A DNA stretch of 64,000 nucleotides, taken from positions 46,999 to 110,998 of the IMG/VR virus record IMGVR_UViG_3300020162_001876, one strand, 5' to 3'. Positions within the stretch are counted from its first letter, which is position 1, and the number at the start of each line of letters is the position of its first letter. Both the position numbers and the translations under genes were made by a program. Below are positions 52,313 to 57,405 of the stretch, one piece after another. This stretch comes from a virus. Under the pieces are notes generated by a model that was given only the letters and a program-made list of their open reading frames with translations, did no database searches and was not told the DNA's origin.

Positions 52313-53182
52313 ATGTCTAAAAAACATGTTGTAGTATCACTATCAGGTGGTATGGACTCAAGTACTTTGTTACTTAGATGTCTAAAAGAGTATGACACAG
52401 TTACTGCTATTAGCTTTGACTATGGTCAAAAACACAGAGTAGAGCTAGAGAGAGCTCAATCATTAGTAGATTATATCAACTATTGGGAAAATAAAATAGT
52501 TGAAGATGGTGATAAAGCACCATACTTTCAAATCAACTATCGTCAAATCCAATTAAATGGATTAGTTGATTTACTAGATTCAGCTTTAGTAACAGGAGGT
52601 GAAGATGTACCAGAAGGTCATTATGCAGAAGATAATATGAAAGCAACAGTTGTTCCTAACAGAAACAAAATATTTGCTTCTATTACCCAAGCAGTAGCTT
52701 TATCAGTTGCAAATAGAACAGGAGAGACTTGTGATATTGCAATGGGTATTCACGCAGGTGATCATGCAATCTATCCAGACTGTAGACAAGAATTCAGAGA
52801 TGCAGACGATGCAGCTTTTAGATTAGGTAATTGGGATGCTGAAAGAGTAGGATATTTTACACCTTATTTACAAGGAGATAAATTTACTATCCTACAAGAC
52901 GGAGAAGTATTATATGGAGAATTGGGATTAGATTTTGATGAAGTTTATAAAAGAACTAATACTTCCTATAAGCCAATCTTTATCCCTTATGAAAGCTTGA
53001 CAGACACAGCACCAGGTAAATGGTATTCAGATTATAAATCAGCTTCATCAGTTGAAAGAGTAGAAGCATTTATTAAATTAGGAAGAAAAGATCCAGCACC
53101 TTATGCAGACGAAAGTGGCCCAGTAACATGGGAACATGTAGTGGCGGAAGTAACAAAAGTATTAGATAACCATAACAAATAA
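52313..53182 (+). CDS. queC: QueC-like 7-cyano-7-deazaguanine synthase lacking the zinc cysteines
   Basis: PP-loop ATPase that in QueC converts carboxy-deazaguanine to preQ0 (via the amide). Motifs present: SGGMDSS (11-17), SFDYGQKH (34-41), VPNRN (114-118), MGIHAGDHAIYPDCRQEF (144-161). The C-terminal zinc site, normally SCY...CGxCxSCxxR, reads NTSYKP and SDYKSASSVERVEAF, so all four zinc ligands are replaced. Length 289 is longer than typical QueC (about 230) because of insertions around residues 60-105 and 170-210. No FolE, QueD or QueE is in the window. Confidence 0.88.
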   Translation: MSKKHVVVSLSGGMDSSTLLLRCLKEYDTVTAISFDYGQKHRVELERAQSLVDYINYWENKIVEDGDKAPYFQINYRQIQLNGLVDLLDSALVTGGEDVPEGHYAEDNMKATVVPNRNKIFASITQAVALSVANRTGETCDIAMGIHAGDHAIYPDCRQEFRDADDAAFRLGNWDAERVGYFTPYLQGDKFTILQDGEVLYGELGLDFDEVYKRTNTSYKPIFIPYESLTDTAPGKWYSDYKSASSVERVEAFIKLGRKDPAPYADESGPVTWEHVVAEVTKVLDNHNK

Positions 53183-53187
53183 AAATT

Positions 53188-53523
53188 ATGTTTGAAGCAA
53201 GCACAACAAACCTAGTAAACGGATACTCGGGTACATCAATAACAACTAACACCTTAGGAACACCTTATATTGGAACAACAAGTAATTTAGGTTTATCACA
53301 ATCAGTCACAAATCAAAATAATATGACAAAACAAGTAAAAGTAGCAGTATTTACTGTAGAAAGAAATGATAAAAATGAAGTTATTTCTTCAAAATTTATT
53401 AAAGAATTATGGGTTGAACAAAAGAATAGTTCATCTATTGAATTAGCAGTATCTAAATTTTTAGAACCTGATTTTGACCCAGAAACAATTGTAATAAAAA
53501 TACTCTATACTGCTTTATTTTAA
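53188..53523 (+). CDS. Unknown protein
   Basis: A 111-residue protein. The first 45 residues are Thr/Asn/Ser-rich and disordered-looking; from Met46 ([16 protein letters not shown]) the sequence is a compact alpha/beta stretch, so translation could start there. It ends in [10 protein letters not shown] and the next gene starts within a base of its stop. Not recognised. Confidence 0.65.
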   Translation: MFEASTTNLVNGYSGTSITTNTLGTPYIGTTSNLGLSQSVTNQNNMTKQVKVAVFTVERNDKNEVISSKFIKELWVEQKNSSSIELAVSKFLEPDFDPETIVIKILYTALF

Positions 53524-53524
53524 T

Positions 53525-53788
53525 ATGGGACTTTATAGAAAGAAACCAGTTGTAATTGAAGCAGTTCAATTAAGAGACTTAGAAGTACGTACCTTAATGG
53601 CACTTCAAAATATTGCAGGATTAGGTAATGATATTTTTCGAGTTGAATCAGATGGTATTGTAATTAAAACTCTAGAAGGGGATATGAAAGCTTCAATAGG
53701 TGACTTTATCATTAAAGGAGTACAGGGAGAATTTTATCCATGCAAACCAGATATTTTTGAAAAAACTTACGAAGAAGTTTGGGATTAG
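53525..53788 (+). CDS. Conserved phage protein of unknown function
   Basis: An 87-residue protein of a family I recall from many phages: [14 protein letters not shown] at the start and [18 protein letters not shown], then [10 protein letters not shown] at the end. A small beta protein; no function is known to me. Confidence 0.8.
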   Translation: MGLYRKKPVVIEAVQLRDLEVRTLMALQNIAGLGNDIFRVESDGIVIKTLEGDMKASIGDFIIKGVQGEFYPCKPDIFEKTYEEVWD

Positions 53789-53809
53789 CAAAAAAATTTC
53801 ATATATTTA
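53778..53809 (+). promoter_or_regulatory. Host-like promoter TTTG-N20-TATATTTA (lipoprotein gene)
   Basis: TTTG at 53778-53781 (inside the end of the upstream gene), TATATTTA at 53802-53809, 20-nt spacer; ATG at 53844. Confidence 0.7.
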
Positions 53810-53843
53810 AGTATAAATTAATTAACAAATAAAAAAACAAAAA

Positions 53844-54026
53844 ATGAAAAAAGTATTTTTAGTATTAGCATTAGTAGCAACAGTTTTAGTATCTTGTAAC
53901 AAAGTAAACACAGCTGAAACATCAACAGTAGATTCAACAGCAGTAGTAGTTGATACAGTACAAGTTGATTCAACAGTAGTTAGCGATGATGAAGCGAGAG
54001 ATTATTTAAAAGATACTGTAAAGTAA
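53844..54026 (+). CDS. Small lipoprotein
   Basis: A 60-residue protein with an N-terminal signal (KKVFLVLALVATVLVSC) and lipobox VLVSC; Cys18 would be lipidated. The mature part is short, Thr/Ser/Val/Asp-rich and acidic. It could be an o-spanin-like peptide or a surface-exclusion lipoprotein. It has its own host-like promoter, so early expression and exclusion are the more plausible guess. Confidence 0.75.
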   Translation: MKKVFLVLALVATVLVSCNKVNTAETSTVDSTAVVVDTVQVDSTVVSDDEARDYLKDTVK

Positions 54027-54182
54027 TTACCAACGCTCGCTGTTAATTGAGAAGTAGAGTGTATTAATTTCCGAACAAGGGTTTATAGTAGGAAGAGCTC
54101 ACTCATTGCACTCAATCAGAAACCCTGCTCAAAGTAATAGGTACAAATTCCTATTATTCCCTGAAAGACCAAGGTTGGTAAT
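54026..54182 (+). ncRNA. Structured non-coding element with 9-bp terminal helix
   Basis: ATTACCAAC (54026-54034) pairs perfectly with GTTGGTAAT (54174-54182). Inside, AGGGTTT (54078-54084) pairs with AAACCCT (54120-54126), and TAATAGG/CCTATTA (54135-54141/54150-54156) forms a hairpin with an 8-nt loop. No ORF of note. Family unknown; it directly precedes a tRNA-like element. Confidence 0.6.
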
Positions 54183-54188
54183 AAAAAA

Positions 54189-54276
54189 GAGTCGATTGGT
54201 GTAAGTGGGAATAAATACCACATTAGAGTAACATCGAGGCTGCCTCGGGATGAGGGTTCGAATCCCTCATCGACTC
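54189..54276 (+). tRNA. tRNA-like element, anticodon unresolved
   Basis: A perfect 7-bp acceptor AGTCGAT/ATCGACT (54190-54196/54269-54275) plus a G before it opposite C54276, as in tRNA-His. The T arm is GAGGG-TTCGAAT-CCCTC. Between them are two strong non-standard hairpins (GTGG/CCAC and CGAGG/CCTCG) in place of normal D and anticodon arms. Could be a degenerate tRNA or a tRNA-like domain. Confidence 0.5.
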
Positions 54277-54285
54277 CAAATTAAA

Positions 54286-54649
54286 CTACCGTTCTTTGAA
54301 ATAAACTAAATATAATTATGGAACAAATTTTAGCATTTGTTTTAGGTGTTAGTGCAGTTGCCTTTGTATGGGTAGTTGTGGTAGCGTTTAAGACAGCAAG
54401 CAAAGTAAAGGGATTTGAAAAACAATTCCAATCTATATACACATCTTTAATTAACAGAGATGAATTAGTAAATCGTAGAATAGACGAAGAAATCAACAGA
54501 GTAGATCTAATCTACAGCGAATGTAACAGACATACAGACTCCAGAGTAGATAAATTAGAAGCAAAAATCTTATCAGTTAATAAGGATGGTTGCAAACCTG
54601 TTAAGAAAAAAAAATTAATAAAAGGATAAATTAATCCGAAGAACGGTAG
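54286..54649 (+). repeat. 11-bp perfect inverted repeat flanking a gene
   Basis: CTACCGTTCTT (54286-54296) and AAGAACGGTAG (54639-54649) bracket the coding sequence 54318-54629 so that the whole gene lies in the loop of a potential terminal helix. Confidence 0.7.
54318..54629 (+). CDS. Single-TM protein with coiled coil
   Basis: A 103-residue protein: residues 4-26 form a TM (ILAFVLGVSAVAFVWVVVVA), followed by a charged, mostly helical tail (NRDELVNRRIDEEINRVDLI) and a basic end (KPVKKKKLIKG). Similar anchor-plus-coil proteins are common and uncharacterised in Bacteroidota T4-like phages. It is enclosed by an 11-bp inverted repeat. Confidence 0.75.
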   Translation: MEQILAFVLGVSAVAFVWVVVVAFKTASKVKGFEKQFQSIYTSLINRDELVNRRIDEEINRVDLIYSECNRHTDSRVDKLEAKILSVNKDGCKPVKKKKLIKG

Positions 54650-54656
54650 TAAAATA

Positions 54657-54688
54657 TTTGGCTTCCCAAAAAGAAATTATTATATTAA
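54657..54688 (+). promoter_or_regulatory. Host-like promoter variant TTTG-N20-TATATTAA
   Basis: TTTG 54657-54660 and TATATTAA 54681-54688, 20-nt spacer. Confidence 0.55.
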
Positions 54689-54736
54689 GTTATATTAAAA
54701 AAAGAAAAAAATAATTCGAGGTTTTTATCTCTATTA

Positions 54737-54750
54737 TATATTTATAATCA
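54737..54750 (+). promoter_or_regulatory. Late-type promoter motif
   Basis: TATATTTATAATCA, 12 nt before ATG 54763. Confidence 0.5.
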
Positions 54751-54762
54751 CATAAAATTAAA

Positions 54763-54909
54763 ATGACAACAATTCAAAACATACATCAAGATTTAACTAC
54801 AATAATGAGTAGAGCACTTAATACGTGGTCGCAGCTGTTATGTGGGGATGTCATTTTAGGCTTTAGCGCGTATAATAACGAACCGAAACAAGGTGGGATC
54901 GGAGTATGA
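54763..54909 (+). CDS. 48-residue protein, tentative
   Basis: A short frame directly after a late-type motif and followed by a strong terminator, so a one-gene transcription unit. The product starts MTTIQNIHQDLTTIMSRALN and continues with TWSQLLCGDVILGFSAYNNE. The second half is clearly richer in G+C than the surroundings, so an RNA function is an alternative. Not recognised. Confidence 0.5.
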   Translation: MTTIQNIHQDLTTIMSRALNTWSQLLCGDVILGFSAYNNEPKQGGIGV

Positions 54910-54939
54910 TATAATTAAGTAAACATATAAACTTAAATC

Positions 54940-54978
54940 AAGACTCGGATCAAAATAAAAGATTCGAGTCTTTTTTTT
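54940..54978 (+). terminator. Rho-independent terminator
   Basis: AAGACTCG/CGAGTCTT stem with a 17-nt loop, then a run of T. Confidence 0.85.
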
Positions 54979-54986
54979 CACTTAGG

Positions 54987-55018
54987 TTTGGCTTTTGGAA
55001 ATAAGTTTCGTATATTAT
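54987..55018 (+). promoter_or_regulatory. Host-like promoter variant TTTG-N20-TATATTAT
   Basis: TTTG 54987-54990, TATATTAT 55011-55018, 20-nt spacer; first of two tandem promoters before tRNA array 1. Confidence 0.65.
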
Positions 55019-55068
55019 AGCATAATAAGAAAATAAAGAAAAAGAAAGTAAAAAAGATTTAAAATAAG

Positions 55069-55100
55069 TTTGGCTCTCGAAAAAGAGTTTCGTATATTAA
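55069..55100 (+). promoter_or_regulatory. Host-like promoter of tRNA array 1
   Basis: TTTG 55069-55072, TATATTAA 55093-55100, 20-nt spacer. It is the second promoter with the same TTTCG context and nearly identical to 58634-58665. Confidence 0.7.
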
Positions 55101-55117
55101 ATCATAATAAAAAATAA

Positions 55118-55142
55118 AGAGTTCATTGACATATTGGATAAA
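55118..55142 (+). promoter_or_regulatory. rrn-like (boxA-type) leader before tRNA array 1
   Basis: The leader contains GTTCATTGACATATTGG (about 55121-55137) just before the first tRNA; an almost identical TCATTGAAATATTGG precedes tRNA array 2. It resembles the antitermination/processing leader of Bacteroidota rRNA operons as I recall it. Confidence 0.55.
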
Positions 55143-55149
55143 GTAAAAA

Positions 55150-55234
55150 GGAGGTGTGGACAGTTGGTTGTTAAGCGGTCTTGAAAATCGTCGCCCGTGC
55201 ATTCGGGTTGCAGGTTCGAATCCTGTCGCCTCCG
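55150..55234 (+). tRNA. tRNA-Ser(TGA)
   Basis: Class II. Acceptor GGAGGTG/CGCCTCC, anticodon loop CTTGAAA, long variable arm GCCCGTGCATTCGGGT, T arm with TTCGAAT, discriminator G. First gene of array 1. No encoded CCA. Confidence 0.88.
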
Positions 55235-55240
55235 CAATAT

Positions 55241-55312
55241 TGGCTCATAGTGTAACGGTTAGCACAAAACACTTTGACTGTTTTAGTCCAAGTTCGAATC
55301 TTGGTGAGCCAA
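55241..55312 (+). tRNA. tRNA-Gln(TTG)
   Basis: Acceptor TGGCTCA/TGAGCCA, anticodon stem AAACA/TGTTT with loop CTTTGAC, T loop TCGAATC region, discriminator A. Confidence 0.9.
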
Positions 55313-55321
55313 CAACAATTT

Positions 55322-55392
55322 CTAGTAGCGAAGCCCGGTTTCATGCCTCACTTGGACTGAGGAGTACGCAGGTTCGAATCCTGCCTATTAGA
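55322..55392 (+). tRNA. tRNA-Pro(TGG)
   Basis: Acceptor CTAGTAG/CTATTAG, anticodon stem CCTCA/TGAGG with loop CTTGGAC, T arm GCAGG/CCTGC. The D arm is poorly formed. Confidence 0.8.
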
Positions 55393-55398
55393 CGAAAG

Positions 55399-55454
55399 GA
55401 GACTGTTACTAATTTATTGGACCTCATAGTGGGGGGAATCGTAGAATTAGATTT
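55399..55454 (+). repeat. tRNA-spacer repeat, copy 1
   Basis: Starts with GAGACTGTTACTAATT and ends with CGTAGAATTAGATTT, directly before tRNA-Lys. CTAATT and AATTAG inside can pair. A second copy is at 55535-55596. Confidence 0.75.
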
Positions 55455-55455
55455 T

Positions 55456-55528
55456 GCCTTCGAAGCTCATGTGGACGGGCACTCCGCTTTTAACGGAGGG
55501 GTAGATGGTTCGAGGCCATCCGGGGGTA
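55456..55528 (+). tRNA. tRNA-Lys(TTT)
   Basis: Acceptor GCCTTCG/CGGGGGT (several G-T pairs), D stem GCTC/GGGC, anticodon stem CTCCG/CGGAG with loop CTTTTAA, T arm GATGG/CCATC, discriminator A. Confidence 0.85.
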
Positions 55529-55534
55529 CGAGAA

Positions 55535-55596
55535 GAGACTGTTACTAATTCATAGAAGACCACGCGAGTAAGTCCTCGAAGCGTAGAATTAGATTT
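55535..55596 (+). repeat. tRNA-spacer repeat, copy 2
   Basis: Same 16-nt start and same 15-nt end as copy 1 (55399-55454) with a different middle; directly before tRNA-Val. Confidence 0.75.
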
Positions 55597-55667
55597 GCCT
55601 CGTTGGCGTAATGGTAGCGTATTTGTTTTACATGCAAATGGCAGTGGTTCGATTCCACTACGAGGTA
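55597..55667 (+). tRNA. tRNA-Val(TAC)
   Basis: Acceptor GCCTCGT/ACGAGGT, anticodon loop TTTACAT in stem TTTGT/GCAAA, T arm AGTGG/CCACT, discriminator A. Confidence 0.85.
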
Positions 55668-55696
55668 CAAAAATGGGGATGATAGGCGATATCTAG

Positions 55697-55749
55697 CGGC
55701 AATTGGGTATCTGGGTTCATAGCCATACTATGAAATGTTAGTTTTGCCG
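55697..55749 (+). ncRNA. Structured spacer element
   Basis: CGGCAA (55697-55702) pairs with TTGCCG (55744-55749), enclosing a perfect hairpin TTCATAG/CTATGAA with loop CCATA (55716-55734). Perhaps a tRNA remnant; no anticodon arm seen. Confidence 0.4.
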
Positions 55750-55767
55750 AATTAATAGAGTAGTAGT

Positions 55768-55839
55768 TTCGTTAATAGTGTAGCGGAAACACGCCAGCTG
55801 TGAAAGCTGGAGGGTAGGGTTCGAGACCCGTTAATGAGC
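55768..55839 (+). tRNA. tRNA, probably His(GTG), atypical
   Basis: Acceptor TTCGTTA/TAATGAG, D stem GTGT/ACAC, anticodon stem CCAGC/GCTGG whose loop TGTGAAA contains GTG one place off the normal register, T stem with only three good pairs, and C as discriminator (typical of His). A regular tRNA-His is at 56680. Confidence 0.5.
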
Positions 55840-55845
55840 AAAATT

Positions 55846-55927
55846 GGGTAGCAAAAGTCGTTCGGATACGGCAGCGAGACTGTAAATCTCGTCCTTATAG
55901 GGAGTGGTTCGAGTCCACTGTTACCCA
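55846..55927 (+). tRNA. tRNA-Tyr(GTA)
   Basis: Class II. Acceptor GGGTAGC/GTTACCC, anticodon stem CGAGA/TCTCG with loop CTGTAAA, T arm AGTGG/CCACT, discriminator A. Confidence 0.9.
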
Positions 55928-55940
55928 CTGTATTAACTTG

Positions 55941-56013
55941 GGGCCTTTTGTATAGCTGGTGCGTACGCTAGTCTGAAGAACTAGAGGAACAGGTTCGATT
56001 CCTGTAGGGCCCA
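55941..56013 (+). tRNA. tRNA-Phe(GAA)
   Basis: Acceptor GGGCCTT/AGGGCCC, anticodon stem CTAGT/ACTAG with loop CTGAAGA, T arm ACAGG/CCTGT, discriminator A. Confidence 0.92.
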
Positions 56014-56019
56014 CGAAGA

Positions 56020-56099
56020 AGGAGAATGTGGGTTCGAATCCCACCTGGTCTAGCTAAAACTGGGTCGGTAGTGTAACGGTAACATAACTTCGCATTAGG
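56020..56099 (+). tRNA. tRNA halves in permuted order (3' half first)
   Basis: A 3' half (T arm GTGGG-TTCGAAT-CCCAC, acceptor strand CTGGTCT, discriminator A; 56028-56052) is followed 9 nt later by a 5' half (GGGTCGG, 56062-56068, D-arm-like and an anticodon-like loop CTTCGCA). The two acceptor strands can pair over all 7 positions if G-T pairs are allowed. The 5' half runs up to the start of tRNA-Asn. May be a permuted gene or two remnants. Confidence 0.45.
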
Positions 56100-56169
56100 A
56101 TCCTTAGCTCAGAGGCAGAGCGGTTGTTTGTTAGGCAACGGGTCGAGATTTCGAAATTCTCAGGATCCT
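56098..56169 (+). tRNA. tRNA-Asn(GTT), copy 1
   Basis: Acceptor GGATCCT/AGGATCC, D stem GCTC/GAGC, anticodon stem GTTGT/GCAAC with loop TTGTTAG, T arm GAGAT/TTCTC. Discriminator T is unusual for Asn. Confidence 0.8.
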
Positions 56170-56175
56170 CAAAAT

Positions 56176-56247
56176 TGGCTTGTCGTATAAAGGTTATTAC
56201 GGATGACTGTTAATCATCTTATGAAGGTTCGATTCCTTCCAGGCCAG
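56176..56247 (+). tRNA. tRNA-Asn(GTT), copy 2
   Basis: Acceptor TGGCTTG/CAGGCCA, anticodon stem GATGA/TCATC with loop CTGTTAA, T arm GAAGG/CCTTC, discriminator G as expected for Asn. Confidence 0.9.
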
Positions 56248-56254
56248 CAAAATT

Positions 56255-56326
56255 GCTCCTATAGTAGAATGGTTAGCACACATCTCTGATAAGGATGAAA
56301 TGGAGGTTCAATTCCTTCTAGGAGTA
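56255..56326 (+). tRNA. tRNA-Ile(GAT)
   Basis: Acceptor GCTCCTA/TAGGAGT, anticodon stem CATCT/GGATG with loop CTGATAA, T loop TTCAATT, discriminator A. Confidence 0.9.
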
Positions 56327-56332
56327 CAAAAT

Positions 56333-56417
56333 GGAAAGTAAATCACACAGGGTGTGAGACCGCTTGCTAAGCGAATCATGCGTTAATTCGCATGGGGATC
56401 GAGACCTCTGCTTTCCT
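56333..56417 (+). tRNA. tRNA-Ser(GCT)
   Basis: Class II. Acceptor GGAAAGT/GCTTTCC, anticodon loop TTGCTAA (stem imperfect), variable arm ATGCG/CGCAT, T loop ATCGAGA instead of TTCGA. Discriminator T. Confidence 0.75.
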
Positions 56418-56548
56418 CAAAAAAACCTCTTCACCGTCCTCACAACGCATCTAAGGAATGTAGGAGATGAAAGTACGAACGGGGCCCTGTGGTAAGACAC
56501 TTTAAAATCAGATAGTACAATGATAGAGTAAGGGGTTCTCTATCAACT

Positions 56549-56618
56549 GCCGACTTGATCAGGTGATCGAAAATATCTCATAAGTATTTTCAGAGTGGAT
56601 CGTTACCACTAGTCGGTA
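56549..56618 (+). tRNA. tRNA-Met(CAT) or Ile2, copy 1
   Basis: Acceptor GCCGACT/AGTCGGT, short D arm, anticodon stem AATAT/GTATT with loop CTCATAA, T arm AGTGG/CCACT with loop ATCGTTA, discriminator A. Confidence 0.75.
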
Positions 56619-56623
56619 CAAAA

Positions 56624-56671
56624 ATCAACGAGACGAAGGAGGTCACGTAGGTTCGAATCCTACCGTTGATT
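56624..56671 (+). tRNA. tRNA-like minihelix without D and anticodon arms
   Basis: Perfect acceptor ATCAACG/CGTTGAT and T arm GTAGG-TTCGAAT-CCTAC joined by only 16 nt, so the total is 48 nt with no space for D or anticodon arms. Discriminator T. Either a deletion remnant or a functional acceptor/T-arm minihelix. Confidence 0.5.
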
Positions 56672-56679
56672 TAGTATAT

Positions 56680-56751
56680 GGTGGTTCTAGCTTATCGGTA
56701 AAGCGCTTGACTGTGAATCAGGAGAACAGGGTTCGATCCCCGGAATCACCC
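56680..56751 (+). tRNA. tRNA-His(GTG)
   Basis: GGTGGTT/AATCACC acceptor with the His hallmarks of an extra 5' G opposite C discriminator, D stem GCTT/AAGC, anticodon stem CTTGA/TCAGG with loop CTGTGAA. Confidence 0.88.
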
Positions 56752-56764
56752 AAAATTAATTATT

Positions 56765-56965
56765 ATGGCAAGAGAATACAGTGAAAGTGAAAAAATGCTA
56801 CTTGAAGCAGTAGTTGGATTGTTTATAATACATCCTAACCCTCAATTAAAAGGTAAAGAAAAAAGAGTAATGAAAATTGCTTATGAGGTAATGGATAAAA
56901 TGTTAGAAAAAAATGCCCCTGTGGTGAAAATGGTAAACACACTATCTTTAAACGGTAGCGCTTAG
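56765..56965 (+). CDS. Small helical protein whose 3' end lies in tRNA-Leu
   Basis: A 66-residue protein starting 13 nt after tRNA-His. Residues 1-48 are a credible small helical domain (SEKMLLEAVVGLFIIHPNPQ, then KEKRVMKIAYEVMDKMLEKN). The last 17 codons are read from the tRNA-Leu gene, so the original stop was probably lost or the ends overlap functionally. Not recognised. Confidence 0.65.
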   Translation: MAREYSESEKMLLEAVVGLFIIHPNPQLKGKEKRVMKIAYEVMDKMLEKNAPVVKMVNTLSLNGSA

Positions 56966-56994
56966 GCTTGCTGGTTCGACTCCAGTCAGGGGTA
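56915..56994 (+). tRNA. tRNA-Leu(TAA)
   Basis: Class II. Acceptor GCCCCTG/CAGGGGT, anticodon stem CTATC/GGTAG with loop TTTAAAC, T arm GCTGG/CCAGT, discriminator A. The 5' part overlaps the CDS 56765-56965 by 51 nt. Confidence 0.88.
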
Positions 56995-56998
56995 CAAA

Positions 56999-57103
56999 AT
57001 TGGAGTGGTGGAATTGGTAAACATCTTCCCTATCCGGCAGAGATAGGTACACTAGGCTGAGGATGCAATAAACTCAGTGCAGGTTCAAATCCTGTCTCCA
57101 ACT
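56999..57103 (+). tRNA. tRNA-Leu-like gene with enlarged anticodon region
   Basis: The D arm (TGGTGGAATTGGTAAACAT) is Leu-type and the T arm is GCAGG-TTCAAAT-CCTGT with acceptor TTGGAG/CTCCAA, but the gene is 105 nt, about 20 nt longer than class II tRNAs. CATCTT and GAGGATG can form an anticodon-stem-like helix around a 31-nt loop that includes the hairpin CCTATC/GATAGG. Anticodon not assigned. Confidence 0.5.
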
Positions 57104-57108
57104 TAACT

Positions 57109-57181
57109 GGTCTTATAGCATAAATGGAAATGCACTTGAATACGAATCAAGAGATTGTAGGTTCGACTCCTACTAAGACCT
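57109..57181 (+). tRNA. tRNA-Arg(ACG)
   Basis: Acceptor GGTCTTA/TAAGACC, D stem GCAT/ATGC, anticodon stem CTTGA/TCAAG with loop ATACGAA, T arm GTAGG/CCTAC. Confidence 0.92.
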
Positions 57182-57186
57182 CAACT

Positions 57187-57257
57187 GCCCTTATAGTTCA
57201 AAGGAAGAACATATCTCTTCTAAAGATAGAATCCTGGTTCGAGTCCAGGTAGGGGTT
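57187..57257 (+). tRNA. tRNA-Arg(TCT)
   Basis: Acceptor GCCCTTA/TAGGGGT, D stem GTTC/GAAC, anticodon stem TATCT/AGATA with loop CTTCTAA, T arm CCTGG/CCAGG. Confidence 0.92.
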
Positions 57258-57331
57258 CAAAAAAATCGTCTTGGATCATTTGATATGATTTAATGGGTAA
57301 CACCTGGTAGGTTAAGCGATATCCTATAAAT

Positions 57332-57400
57332 GCGTCACAGGCTAAGGTAGCCAAATGGATTCCAACCCCATAGGACAGAGTTCGATTCTTTGGTGGCGCG
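57332..57400 (+). tRNA. tRNA-Trp(CCA)
   Basis: Acceptor GCGTCAC/GTGGCGC, short D arm GCT/AGC, anticodon loop TTCCAAC (closing A-C mismatch), T arm CAGAG/CTTTG, discriminator G. Confidence 0.8.
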
Positions 57401-57405
57401 CAATT

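Noticed and set aside
54189-54276. tmRNA 3' end
   Set aside because: The matching acceptor strand is only 72 nt upstream, no tag ORF or pseudoknots fit, and the 5' consensus is missing.
55156-55548. 130-codon open frame on the + strand
   Set aside because: It runs across tRNA-Ser, tRNA-Gln, tRNA-Pro and tRNA-Lys; the peptide is only a translation of tRNA sequence.
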